Part shown: positions 53,695-61,522 of the stretch, piece after piece
Layout: each line of letters opens with the position of its first letter
How positions within the stretch are numbered: the stretch's first letter is position 1
From: Solirubrum koreensis
GTDB lineage: Bacteria > Bacteroidota > Bacteroidia > Cytophagales > Hymenobacteraceae
Reading direction: 5' to 3'
Length of the DNA: 64,000 nt
Assembly: GCF_039541855.1 (NCBI RefSeq)
Contig: NZ_BAABHA010000010.1
Coordinates: 124,001 to 188,000, forward strand
Position numbers and translations under genes: made by a program
The notes under the pieces: model-generated
Database searches by the model: none
What the model was told of the DNA's origin: nothing
The model's input: the letters and a program-made list of their open reading frames with translations, nothing else

Positions 53695-56151
53695 TTAAAA
53701 CTCCACAATGAAGCCGATGGTAGGCAGCACGGTGGCGTCATCGTCGCGGAGCAGCGTGGGCACGGCGTTCGAGCCGTCGGGGCGCAGGTCCTGGCCGTCG
53801 TTGGTAATGAAGCTGGTGTTATCGGCCGTGCGCTCGAACGTGTAGGTGGGCAAGCCGGGCGTGGGCAGCACGAACGCGTTTTGCACGTCGAGGAACAGGT
53901 CGATGGTTACGCGGCGCAGGTTGTACTTTTTGTCGAGGCGGAAATCGAACTGCTGAAAGCTCTTGAGCCGCTCGGTGTTCAGGCGGGAGTAATCGAGCAC
54001 GCCCTGGCCGATGGTGAGGTAGTTCTGCTGCGAAGCCGCCAGATCGAAGGGCGTGAAGGGGGCGCCGCCGGCAAAGCGGTACTTCAGGCCCATTTCCCAG
54101 CCCCGACCGAATTTGCGACCCAGCAGCGCGGAGGCCAAATGACGCGTGTCCCAGGCCGAGGGCTTGTAGCGGCCATCGGAGCCCGTAAACTCGCTGCGAA
54201 ACAAGGTGTAGGAAACCACCGCAAACACGTTGCGCGTTAGTTTCTGCTGAAAGAAAAACTCCCCGCCGAAAGCCCGGCCTTTGCCGCTGCTGGTAACAGC
54301 CTCGTTGCCCAGGGCCGCGAAGTCGCCGCCGAGGTTGGCCAAGGAAATGCCGTCGCGCACGCTCACGGGGTAGTTATCGTACTGCTTCCAGAAACCTTCT
54401 ACCGTGAAGCGCGTGCTGGGCGAAGGCAGGAATTCCAGGCCCGTAACGTAGTGCGTGCTGCCGATGTAGCGGGTGTTTTTGTTCACGAACTGGCCGGTGT
54501 TGTCGCGGAAACCGAGCAGCGTGGAGGGTAGAATCTTGTAGTAGCGGCCCACCGAGGCGTTCAGGTTCCAGCGCGAGGCCAGCGCGTACGTGGCCGACAG
54601 GCGCGGGGAGAGGGTGCGCAGCAGGTTGGCGCCGCCCTCGGTAAACGAGTTGCCGTCGGTACGAATGCCGGCCGACAGGGTAAGCCGGTCGGCGGGCAGG
54701 AAGGGGCGCGTTACCTGGGCGAAGGCACCGAACCGGGCAAAGCTCAGGTCCGACTGAAACCGCACCTCCACGCCCGGCTGCCGCACCGAGCCGTCGGGGT
54801 TCAGCACCTCGCGGCGCAGGCGGTTGAAGTAGCGGCTGTCGAAGGTTACCCACTGGCCCACGGCCCCGTAGGCGTACTGCCACTTGCCGTAGGAGCGGTT
54901 GATGTCGAGGCGCAGCTTGTTTTCGGTTTCGCCGGAGCGGGTGAGCAGGTTGCGGCGGCTTTCGTCGTTGCTGAAGTCGGCGCCGCCTTCGAACCGGTCT
55001 ACCTGGTTATCGAGCTGGGTGCGGCTGAGGGCCAGGTTCAGGTAGCCGCGGTCCAGCAGCTGCCGCAACGACACGCCCAGCGTGTAGTTCCACTGGTCGA
55101 TGGAGGGCGTGTTGCGCAGGGTGTATTCCTTTTCCGGCGACGATTCCTTGGGTACGGCCACTTCAAAGTGGTCCAGAGCGCCCAGGCCCAACGCGGTAAT
55201 GGTGGTTTTAGGCGAGAGTTTGGTGGTGACTTTAAACTGCGCGTCCCAGTAATCGGGCCGAATGGGCAAGTCGATGGCCTTAAAGAGCAGCTGCAAGTAC
55301 GAGCGGCGTACCGAGGCCAGGTAGGTGGTATTCTTCGTCAGCGGCCCTTCCAGTGTGCCGGCCACTTCAGTACCGCTCAGGCGCACGTTGCCCTGGGTGC
55401 GGTCGGGGTTGCCGTCGCGCTGCCGAAACTGGAGCACGCCCGAGAGGGTGTTGTCGTAGCGGGCCTCGAAGGCCGAGGAGCTCAGCGTCACGTCCTCGAT
55501 AAACGACACGTTCAGCATGCCCGTGGGGCCACCGGCCGAGCCTTGGGTTTGGAAGTGATTAATAACGGGCACCTCAATACCATCGAGGTAGTACACGTTT
55601 TCGTTGGGCGCGCCGCCGCGAATGATGATGTCGTTGCGGAAGCCGGCTGTGCCGCCGGTGCCGCCGCCGCCCACGCCGGGCAGGGTTTGCACCACCTTCG
55701 AAATATCGAAGTTGCCGCCGGGGTTGCTCTTGATTTCCTCCACGTTCAGGCGCTGCACGCTCAGGGGCGTTTCGGGCGTAGCCACCCGAATAGCGCGGCT
55801 GGCCACTACCTGCACCTCGCCGAGCTGCTGCGCCGCCGGGGCCAGCTCCAGGTTAATGATGTTGGCGTTGCCGGAGGTAATAACCACGTTGGCGCGCAGC
55901 AGCGGCTCGTAGCCCACAAACGTGGCGCGGGCGTTGTAGCTGCCCGTGGGAATGTTGGTAAGGCGGAAGCGGCCTTCTTCGTCGGTAGAAGCGCCCAGGC
56001 TGGTGCCCTCTAGCGCCACTGTTACGCCGGGCAGCAGCTGTTGGGTAGCCCGGTCGCGCACCGTTCCGCTAAGCACGCCGGTGTTTTGGCTCAGGCCCAG
56101 GCGCGCAAAGCTGAACAGCAAAAGGAGAAGGAACGCGTAACGTGGTTTCAT
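53695..56151 (-). CDS. TonB-dependent receptor with carboxypeptidase-like regulatory domain
   Basis: An 818-residue outer-membrane active-transport receptor. Signal peptide MKPRYAFLLLLLFSFARLGL; then a CarboxypepD_reg-like domain (about 25-105; GTVRDRATQQLLPGVTVALE), a plug domain (about 115-225; VQTLPGVGGGGTGGTAGF, IIIRGGAPNENVYYLDGIEV) and a large beta-barrel ending in a terminal Phe (TIGFIVEF). ATG 56151 gives the signal peptide. No SusD partner follows, so it is more like a siderophore/vitamin-type receptor than a SusC. A MarR-type regulator is transcribed divergently. Confidence 0.93.
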   Translation of the reverse strand: MKPRYAFLLLLLFSFARLGLSQNTGVLSGTVRDRATQQLLPGVTVALEGTSLGASTDEEGRFRLTNIPTGSYNARATFVGYEPLLRANVVITSGNANIINLELAPAAQQLGEVQVVASRAIRVATPETPLSVQRLNVEEIKSNPGGNFDISKVVQTLPGVGGGGTGGTAGFRNDIIIRGGAPNENVYYLDGIEVPVINHFQTQGSAGGPTGMLNVSFIEDVTLSSSAFEARYDNTLSGVLQFRQRDGNPDRTQGNVRLSGTEVAGTLEGPLTKNTTYLASVRRSYLQLLFKAIDLPIRPDYWDAQFKVTTKLSPKTTITALGLGALDHFEVAVPKESSPEKEYTLRNTPSIDQWNYTLGVSLRQLLDRGYLNLALSRTQLDNQVDRFEGGADFSNDESRRNLLTRSGETENKLRLDINRSYGKWQYAYGAVGQWVTFDSRYFNRLRREVLNPDGSVRQPGVEVRFQSDLSFARFGAFAQVTRPFLPADRLTLSAGIRTDGNSFTEGGANLLRTLSPRLSATYALASRWNLNASVGRYYKILPSTLLGFRDNTGQFVNKNTRYIGSTHYVTGLEFLPSPSTRFTVEGFWKQYDNYPVSVRDGISLANLGGDFAALGNEAVTSSGKGRAFGGEFFFQQKLTRNVFAVVSYTLFRSEFTGSDGRYKPSAWDTRHLASALLGRKFGRGWEMGLKYRFAGGAPFTPFDLAASQQNYLTIGQGVLDYSRLNTERLKSFQQFDFRLDKKYNLRRVTIDLFLDVQNAFVLPTPGLPTYTFERTADNTSFITNDGQDLRPDGSNAVPTLLRDDDATVLPTIGFIVEF

Positions 56152-56195
56152 GGGAAGGAACACGAATTTGGTTTGATAACACACAAACAAGAGGT

Positions 56196-56226
56196 TTAAT
56201 AATATGTTTTAGAACAAAATAATATT
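56196..56226. promoter_or_regulatory. Candidate MarR operator between TonB receptor and marR-like gene
   Basis: An A+T-rich imperfect palindrome (about 10 of 14 positions symmetric) centred in the 117-bp divergent region between the TonB receptor and the MarR-like gene. Confidence 0.35.
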
Positions 56227-56268
56227 TTTTCAGGCCATTTGGGGGGCCGCGTTGTTACTTTACCAATC

Positions 56269-56943
56269 ATGGATTTCGCGTTACTAAAGCAGTTACTGGA
56301 GCAAGCCGAAGAGTTTGAACGCCTGGGAACCGCCCCCGGCCAGCCGGCCAACCTGGCGGATTTTGCCGCCTGGCTGTACGGCCGCACGGTGGCCAGCCCC
56401 GAGCCGCGCGGCCCCGCCGCGCCGCCCGACGTACCGTCTATGCCGGCGGAGGCGGAAATCGGCAAGCTCATCATCTTCCTGAACCGCTACGCCCGCTCGT
56501 ACATTCGCCTGGGCCTGGCCGGCACGCCCTTGCTCACGCCCGACGACTTCGCCTACCTGGCCACGGTGATGGGCCACCAGCCGCTTTCGAAAACCGAGCT
56601 CATTGCCCGCAATATCCACGAAAAAGCCACCGGCACCGAGGTCATTAAACGCCTGCTGGCCCGTGGCCTGGTAGCCGAGCAGCCCCACGCCACCGACCGC
56701 CGCAGCAAGCTGCTCACCCTTACCGATGCCGGCGGCGCTGTGCTTCGCCAGGTGTTCGGCCCCATGAACCAGGCTTCTCAGCTTATTGCCGGCGACCTGA
56801 CGCCCCACGAGCGCGCCCAGCTGCTGTATTTGCTGCAAAAGCTGGACGCCTTTCACCACCCCATATTCACCGGCCCGCGCGCCGAGAGTTTCGAGGCGCT
56901 TTTGCAACATCTGCCGGGGCATCAGGAGCAGGAGGAGAAATAG
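56269..56943 (+). CDS. MarR family winged-helix transcriptional regulator
   Basis: A 224-residue DNA-binding protein, longer than most MarR proteins (140-160) owing to an N-terminal 70-residue helical/Pro-rich extension. The winged helix is seen as MGHQPLSKTELIARNIHEKA, LLARGLVAEQPHATDRRSKL and TLTDAGGAVLRQVF, with the conserved D-R-R in the wing. ATG 56269 (MDFALLKQLLEQAEEFERLG) is chosen; the frame is open back to 56239. Its divergent position suggests control of the TonB receptor. Confidence 0.88.
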   Translation: MDFALLKQLLEQAEEFERLGTAPGQPANLADFAAWLYGRTVASPEPRGPAAPPDVPSMPAEAEIGKLIIFLNRYARSYIRLGLAGTPLLTPDDFAYLATVMGHQPLSKTELIARNIHEKATGTEVIKRLLARGLVAEQPHATDRRSKLLTLTDAGGAVLRQVFGPMNQASQLIAGDLTPHERAQLLYLLQKLDAFHHPIFTGPRAESFEALLQHLPGHQEQEEK

Positions 56944-57029
56944 GTTAACAACCAAACGTTGCGGTTGCGGGTAACTTACTCAGGCGCCGCGGCCGCTACG
57001 CGAGGCGCTGCTTCTCTTTCTCGTTTACT

Positions 57030-57689
57030 ATGAAAATAGCCCTTGTTATTGGTGCAACCGGCCTCGTTGGCGACTACCTGCTCCGCCAGCTGCTGCTCGA
57101 CTCCCGCTTTGAGCGCATCAAGGTATTTACCCGCCGCCCCACGGGTTACCAGAACCCCGCGAAGCTCGAAGAGCACCTCGTTGATTTCGAGCAGCCCGAG
57201 CAGTGGCACCACCTGTTAACCGGCGACGTGCTGTTTTCCACGCTGGGCACCACGCTCAAACAAGCCGGCGGCCAGCGTCAGCAGTACCGCGTCGACTACA
57301 CCTACCAGTACCAAACCGCCGAAGCCGCCGCCCGCAACGGCGTGGAAACCTACGTGCTGGTGTCTTCCGCCTCTGCCGACCCTACGTCCAACATTTTCTA
57401 TACCCGCATGAAGGGCGAGTTGGAGCGCGACGTGCAGCGGCTGCCGTTTCGGCGCATCCGCATTCTGCAGCCGGGCCCGCTGGCCGGCCCGCGCCAGGAA
57501 CCGCGGACGCTGGAAAAAATAGGCATTGCCGCCGCTAGCCTGCTAGGGCAGCTGCCGGCGTTGCGCAAGTACCGGCCGGCGCACGGCCGCACCGTAGCGC
57601 AAGCCATGATTAACGCCACCCTCGACGAAACGCCGGGCACGCAGGTAGACACGCTGGAAGGCGTGTTTGCGCGGGTAGGAGAGGAGTGA
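57030..57689 (+). CDS. NAD(P)-binding atypical SDR protein
   Basis: A 219-residue protein of the atypical short-chain dehydrogenase group (HTATIP2/CC3-like). The nucleotide motif ALVIGATGLVGDYLLRQLL is clear, followed by DVLFSTLGTTLKQAG, YVLVSSASADPTSN and YTRMKGELERDV (Y-x3-K). The PGPLAGPR segment is typical of the subgroup. Substrate unknown. It follows the MarR-like gene by 86 nt on the same strand. Confidence 0.9.
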   Translation: MKIALVIGATGLVGDYLLRQLLLDSRFERIKVFTRRPTGYQNPAKLEEHLVDFEQPEQWHHLLTGDVLFSTLGTTLKQAGGQRQQYRVDYTYQYQTAEAAARNGVETYVLVSSASADPTSNIFYTRMKGELERDVQRLPFRRIRILQPGPLAGPRQEPRTLEKIGIAAASLLGQLPALRKYRPAHGRTVAQAMINATLDETPGTQVDTLEGVFARVGEE

Positions 57690-57735
57690 CGCGTAGCAAC
57701 AAGGTTGTTTAAACAACCGGCCCTCCCAAATAAAC

Positions 57736-57905
57736 CGTCATGTTGAGCATGTAGCGCATCAAGCAAAGGACCGAGACATCTCGCGTGCTGACGCCGGATA
57801 CCGTACACTCCCCTCTCTACGGGAGAGGGGCCGGGGGTGAGGTTCCAACGACGCGAGCGAGATGTCTCGGTCCCTTGCTTGATGCGCAACATGCTCGACA
57901 TGACG
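57736..57905. repeat. 170-bp nested inverted repeat
   Basis: Outer arms begin CGTCATGTTGAGCATGTAGC (left, from 57736) and match the inverse of the right arm ending at 57905, including AGGACCGAGACATCTCGC. The centre (about 57806-57843) holds a different element: a hairpin CTCCCCTCTC/GGAGAGGGG and a GGGGGTGAGGT tail, like the repeat inside ispG. The gap 57690-58055 holds this and the ispG promoter only. Confidence 0.85.
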
Positions 57906-57989
57906 GGTTGATGGCAGAGCTAACTGAACAGCCGCCACTGCCCGGCGACCCAATAGTGCCGGGGTACCACACGGCTTCTGCTGGCTTCG

Positions 57990-57997
57990 TACCTTTG
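57990..57997 (+). promoter_or_regulatory. Putative ispG -7 element
   Basis: TACCTTTG, exact consensus, 58 nt before the ispG ATG and downstream of the nested repeat. No TTG at the standard -33 distance. Confidence 0.5.
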
Positions 57998-58055
57998 CGG
58001 CCAGCAACTTTGCCCTGCGCAACGCTGTTTCGCATCCGACCCTTCGGCACCCCGC

Positions 58056-60209
58056 ATGAGCCTGACTTCCGCCTCCAAGATTTACTGCCCCAGCTTAACC
58101 GAATACAAGCGCCGCGAAGCGCGCGTTGTGAACATCGGCGACCTGCCGCTGGGCGGGCATTACCCCATTCGGGTGCAAAGCATGACCACCGTCGATACCA
58201 TGGACACCATGGGCTCGGTGGCCGAAACGCTGCGCATGGTGGAAGCCGGCTGCGAGTACGTGCGCATTACCGCGCCGAGCATGAAGGAGGCCCAAAACCT
58301 GCTCGAAATCAAGAAGGAGCTGCGCAAGCGCGGCTGCACGGTACCCCTCATTGCCGATATCCACTTCACACCGAACGCCGCCGAGCTGGCCGCCCGCATC
58401 GTGGAGAAAGTGCGCGTAAACCCCGGCAACTACGTCGACAAGAAGAAATTTCAGACCATTGAGTACACCGACGCGGAATACCAGGGCGAAATTGAGCGCA
58501 TCCGGGAGCGGTTCCGGCCCTTGGTACAAATCTGCAAGCAGTACGGCACGGCCATGCGCATCGGCACCAACCACGGCTCGTTGTCGGACCGCATCCTCTC
58601 GCGCTACGGCGACACCCCGCTAGGCATGGTGGAGTCGGCGCTGGAGTTTCTGCGCATCTGCGAAGACGAGAACTACTACAACGTGGTCCTTTCCATGAAG
58701 GCCTCCAACACCCAGGTGATGGTGCAGGCCTACCGAATGCTGGTGCAAAAGCTGGAAGCCGAAGGCCTGCAGCCGTACCCGCTGCACCTGGGCGTAACCG
58801 AGGCCGGCGAAGCCGAAGACGGCCGCATTAAGTCGGCCGTGGGTATTGGCACGCTGCTCGAAGACGGCCTCGGCGACACCGTGCGGGTGTCGCTCACCGA
58901 GCCGCCCGAAGCCGAAGCCCCCGTGGCCCGCATGCTCATCGACCGGTACACCACCCGCGCCGCCGAAGCCAAGTTCATTGCGCCGCTTAGCGCGGACTTG
59001 ACCTCACCCCCTAGCCCCCTCTCCAAAAGAGAGGGGGAATTAGATATTAATTATAGCCTTAATGAAGAGGGGAATGCGGAAAAACAGGATAAGCTAGAAG
59101 CTAAAGCTAGTTCCCCCTCTCTTTTGGAGAGGGGGCTAGGGGGTGAGGTCCCCATCGACCCATTTCAGTATCACCGCCGGCAAACCCACGAGGTGCTGAA
59201 CATGGGGGGCACGAACGTGCCGCGGGTCCTGGCCGATATTTCGCGGCTGCCGCAGCTGGAATACGCCGATTTGCGCTGCGTGGGCCATCTGTACTCGGCC
59301 TTCCTCGACAAGTTCCAGATGAATGACCTCGGGGCCGACTTCATTTACACCGGCCAGCGCCCGGCGCCTTTCATGCTGCCCAACGGCCTGAAAGAGCTGG
59401 TTGACTACAGCGCCTGGCTCGACGCCGGCCGCCGTGAAGACCACTTCCCGGTAATGACATCCGCCGAGTACAGCGCCGCGCCCGCCCTGCACCCGCAGGC
59501 CAACTTCGTGTTCCACGACCTGGATTCGCTCACCTCCGAAGCCCTGGAGCAGCTGCGCGCCGATAAGTCGGTAGTGGTCATTCTCTACACCGACAATGCC
59601 CACGCCATGCCCGAAATCCGGCGGGCCTTTTTCCGGCTGATGAACGCGGGCGTGACCAACCCCGTCATCATCAACCGCCAGTACCCCGAGCAGGCGCCCG
59701 AGCAAACCCAGCTCTACGCCGCCACCGACGTGGGCGGCTTGCTGCTCGACGGCCTCGGCGACGGCGTGGTGCTCAGCACCGAAAAGCTGGCTGATGCCGA
59801 CCAGGCCACCTGGCTCACCCGCCTCGACGCGCTCAACCAGCTCTCCTTCGGGATTCTGCAGGCGGCGCGCACGCGCATGAGCAAAACGGAGTACATCAGC
59901 TGCCCCAGCTGCGGCCGCACCCTGTTCGATTTGCCCGAAACCACCGCTATGATTCGCCGCCGCACCGACCACCTCAAGGGCGTGAAAATTGGCATCATGG
60001 GCTGCATCGTGAACGGTCCCGGCGAAATGGCCGACGCCGACTACGGCTACGTGGGCGTAGGTCGGGGCAAAATTGCCCTGTACCGCGGCCAGGAAGTCAT
60101 TAAGAAATCGGTGCCGGAAGAAGCGGCCGTGGATGAGCTGATTAACCTGATCCGCGAGGACGGACGCTGGGTGGAGCCGGTGACGTTGGAGGAGCCGGTA
60201 GGCGCGTAG
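58056..60209 (+). CDS. ispG: 4-hydroxy-3-methylbut-2-enyl diphosphate synthase IspG with palindromic insertion
   Basis: Iron-sulfur enzyme of the MEP pathway that converts MEcPP to HMBPP. The 717-residue protein is the long three-domain form of Bacteroidota and plants: TIM barrel (1-310; IRVQSMTTVDTMD, ADIHFTPNAAELAARIVEKV), a central A* domain, and a [4Fe-4S] reductase-like domain with Cys in CPSCGRTLFD (about 613-616) and IMGCIVNGPGEM (about 649). Residues 316-365 come from a 150-nt repeat insertion at the barrel/A* junction that keeps the frame open; catalytic residues are untouched. Confidence 0.96.
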   Translation: MSLTSASKIYCPSLTEYKRREARVVNIGDLPLGGHYPIRVQSMTTVDTMDTMGSVAETLRMVEAGCEYVRITAPSMKEAQNLLEIKKELRKRGCTVPLIADIHFTPNAAELAARIVEKVRVNPGNYVDKKKFQTIEYTDAEYQGEIERIRERFRPLVQICKQYGTAMRIGTNHGSLSDRILSRYGDTPLGMVESALEFLRICEDENYYNVVLSMKASNTQVMVQAYRMLVQKLEAEGLQPYPLHLGVTEAGEAEDGRIKSAVGIGTLLEDGLGDTVRVSLTEPPEAEAPVARMLIDRYTTRAAEAKFIAPLSADLTSPPSPLSKREGELDINYSLNEEGNAEKQDKLEAKASSPSLLERGLGGEVPIDPFQYHRRQTHEVLNMGGTNVPRVLADISRLPQLEYADLRCVGHLYSAFLDKFQMNDLGADFIYTGQRPAPFMLPNGLKELVDYSAWLDAGRREDHFPVMTSAEYSAAPALHPQANFVFHDLDSLTSEALEQLRADKSVVVILYTDNAHAMPEIRRAFFRLMNAGVTNPVIINRQYPEQAPEQTQLYAATDVGGLLLDGLGDGVVLSTEKLADADQATWLTRLDALNQLSFGILQAARTRMSKTEYISCPSCGRTLFDLPETTAMIRRRTDHLKGVKIGIMGCIVNGPGEMADADYGYVGVGRGKIALYRGQEVIKKSVPEEAAVDELINLIREDGRWVEPVTLEEPVGA
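59000..59150. repeat. Palindromic repeat element inserted in ispG
   Basis: Arms 59000-59039 and 59111-59150 are a perfect 40-bp inverted repeat; each arm contains its own hairpin (CCCCCTCTC/GAGAGGGGG). The 71-nt core is A+T-rich, unlike ispG. The element codes for a Pro/Ser/Glu/Lys-rich peptide (TSPPSPLSKREGE at one end, SPSLLERGLGGEV at the other). Confidence 0.9.
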
Positions 60210-60237
60210 AGTGATTATTAAGTAGAGCAGACAGAGT

Positions 60238-60618
60238 ATGAATGTACTCAATGCCATAAAGACAGCATACAAGCTTTTTAATAGGCTAGTTTTTTGGATT
60301 GTTATAATAATATCGGCTCCTATCTTAGTTGTTGGTGGGATATTTATTGGGAAATGGTATTTAGAAGCACCAGATTTTTTGTTTGATATCAAAAATGAAA
60401 TGACCAAGAATAAGGTGTTTATATCCAAGTTAGATACACTGAATGGTTACGGTATCTGGTTCGATAGGGAGAAAACAAAAAAGGAGGTTATTCCTTTTAG
60501 TGTATCTATTCATGGTAATGATAGTTCTTATGTGGAAATTATTGGAGAGTATGTTCATAATTATGATGGCAGTGTAAAATATTCCAAACTGGATACAGTC
60601 TTTAAAACTAATAAATAA
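60238..60618 (+). CDS. A+T-rich hypothetical membrane-anchored protein
   Basis: A 126-residue protein of unknown function. One N-terminal membrane helix (VFWIVIIISAPILVVGGIFI) is followed by a soluble domain of about 90 residues with strands (YGIWFDREKTKKEVIPFSVS, SYVEIIGEYVHNYDGSVKYS). Codons are strongly A+T-biased (many AAT, ATA, AAA, TTT) in contrast to ispG and the HAD gene on both sides, which suggests recent acquisition. It begins 28 nt after ispG. Confidence 0.7.
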   Translation: MNVLNAIKTAYKLFNRLVFWIVIIISAPILVVGGIFIGKWYLEAPDFLFDIKNEMTKNKVFISKLDTLNGYGIWFDREKTKKEVIPFSVSIHGNDSSYVEIIGEYVHNYDGSVKYSKLDTVFKTNK

Positions 60619-60634
60619 TCTCGCTCGCTTCCAC

Positions 60635-61294
60635 ATGATCCAAACCGTCATCTTTGACATGGACGGCGTGCTCGTGGACACCGAGCCGCTGCACCACGAT
60701 GCCTTTTTCCGCCACTTCGCCGAGCTGGGCATCCCGATGACGGCCGAGGAATACGCCACCTTTTTGGGTTCCTCCACGCGCAACGTGTACCAGCAGCTCC
60801 AGCAGGAATTCAACCTCACAGGCGACGTAGAAACCCTAATGCTGCGGAAGCGGGAGCTGTTCGGCGCTTCCTTCGACGACGCCACGGATCTGGAACTGCT
60901 GCCCGGCGCCCGGGAGCTGGTGCTGGACCTGCACCGCGCAGGTGTGCCGCTGCAGCTGGCTTCGTCGGCTTCCAAGGAAACTATTGCCCGCGTGTTTACG
61001 CGCTTCGAGCTGTATCCGTACTTCGATAACCTGGTGAGCGGGGAGGATTTTCCGCGCTCCAAGCCCGATCCGGCCATTTTTCTGCACGCCGCCCAGCTGG
61101 CCGGTGTGCCGCCGCAGCATTGCGTGGTTATCGAAGATTCGGCCAATGGCGTAACGGCGGCCAAAGCGGCTGGCATGTACTGCATCGGCTACCGCAGCGA
61201 GCATTCCGAAGGCCAGGACCTGCGCCACGCCGATCATGTGGTGTCGCATTTGGGGCAGCTGGATGCGGCCACAATTCGGGCTTTCCGGCGCTAA
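60635..61294 (+). CDS. HAD family hydrolase, beta-phosphoglucomutase-like
   Basis: A 219-residue cytoplasmic haloacid-dehalogenase-type phosphatase or mutase of subfamily IA. Motif I is IFDMDGVLVDTEPLHH (Asp nucleophile and acid/base Asp), motif II is LASSASKETIARVF, motif III Lys in PRSKPDPAIFLHAA, motif IV VVIEDSANGVTAAKAAG. The cap helix region fits beta-phosphoglucomutase/sugar phosphatase relatives. Substrate undetermined. Confidence 0.92.
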   Translation: MIQTVIFDMDGVLVDTEPLHHDAFFRHFAELGIPMTAEEYATFLGSSTRNVYQQLQQEFNLTGDVETLMLRKRELFGASFDDATDLELLPGARELVLDLHRAGVPLQLASSASKETIARVFTRFELYPYFDNLVSGEDFPRSKPDPAIFLHAAQLAGVPPQHCVVIEDSANGVTAAKAAGMYCIGYRSEHSEGQDLRHADHVVSHLGQLDAATIRAFRR

Positions 61295-61455
61295 GCCACT
61301 CCGTAAACTCCGACTTCTGGGCGCTGCTGTCGGGTGCCGGCACGTGAAAAGGCCGGAGGGTACCTACGGGAAAAGCGCCAGGCCCACAATGCGAGCAATG
61401 ATTTTTATCAGGTAAAGGACTGACTGGTAACACGTTTTCCCGAACGGGTTACCTA

Positions 61456-61463
61456 TAGTTTTG
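61456..61463 (+). promoter_or_regulatory. Putative ppsA -7 element
   Basis: TAGTTTTG, exact consensus, 59 nt before the ATG. A short inverted repeat CCCGAACGGG lies just upstream (about 61439-61448) and could be an operator. Confidence 0.5.
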
Positions 61464-61522
61464 GGATAACGCCGCAGCTCCCTGCAAGCGGCCCCATCCC
61501 ATGCTCAAATTCCTTTCCTGAT

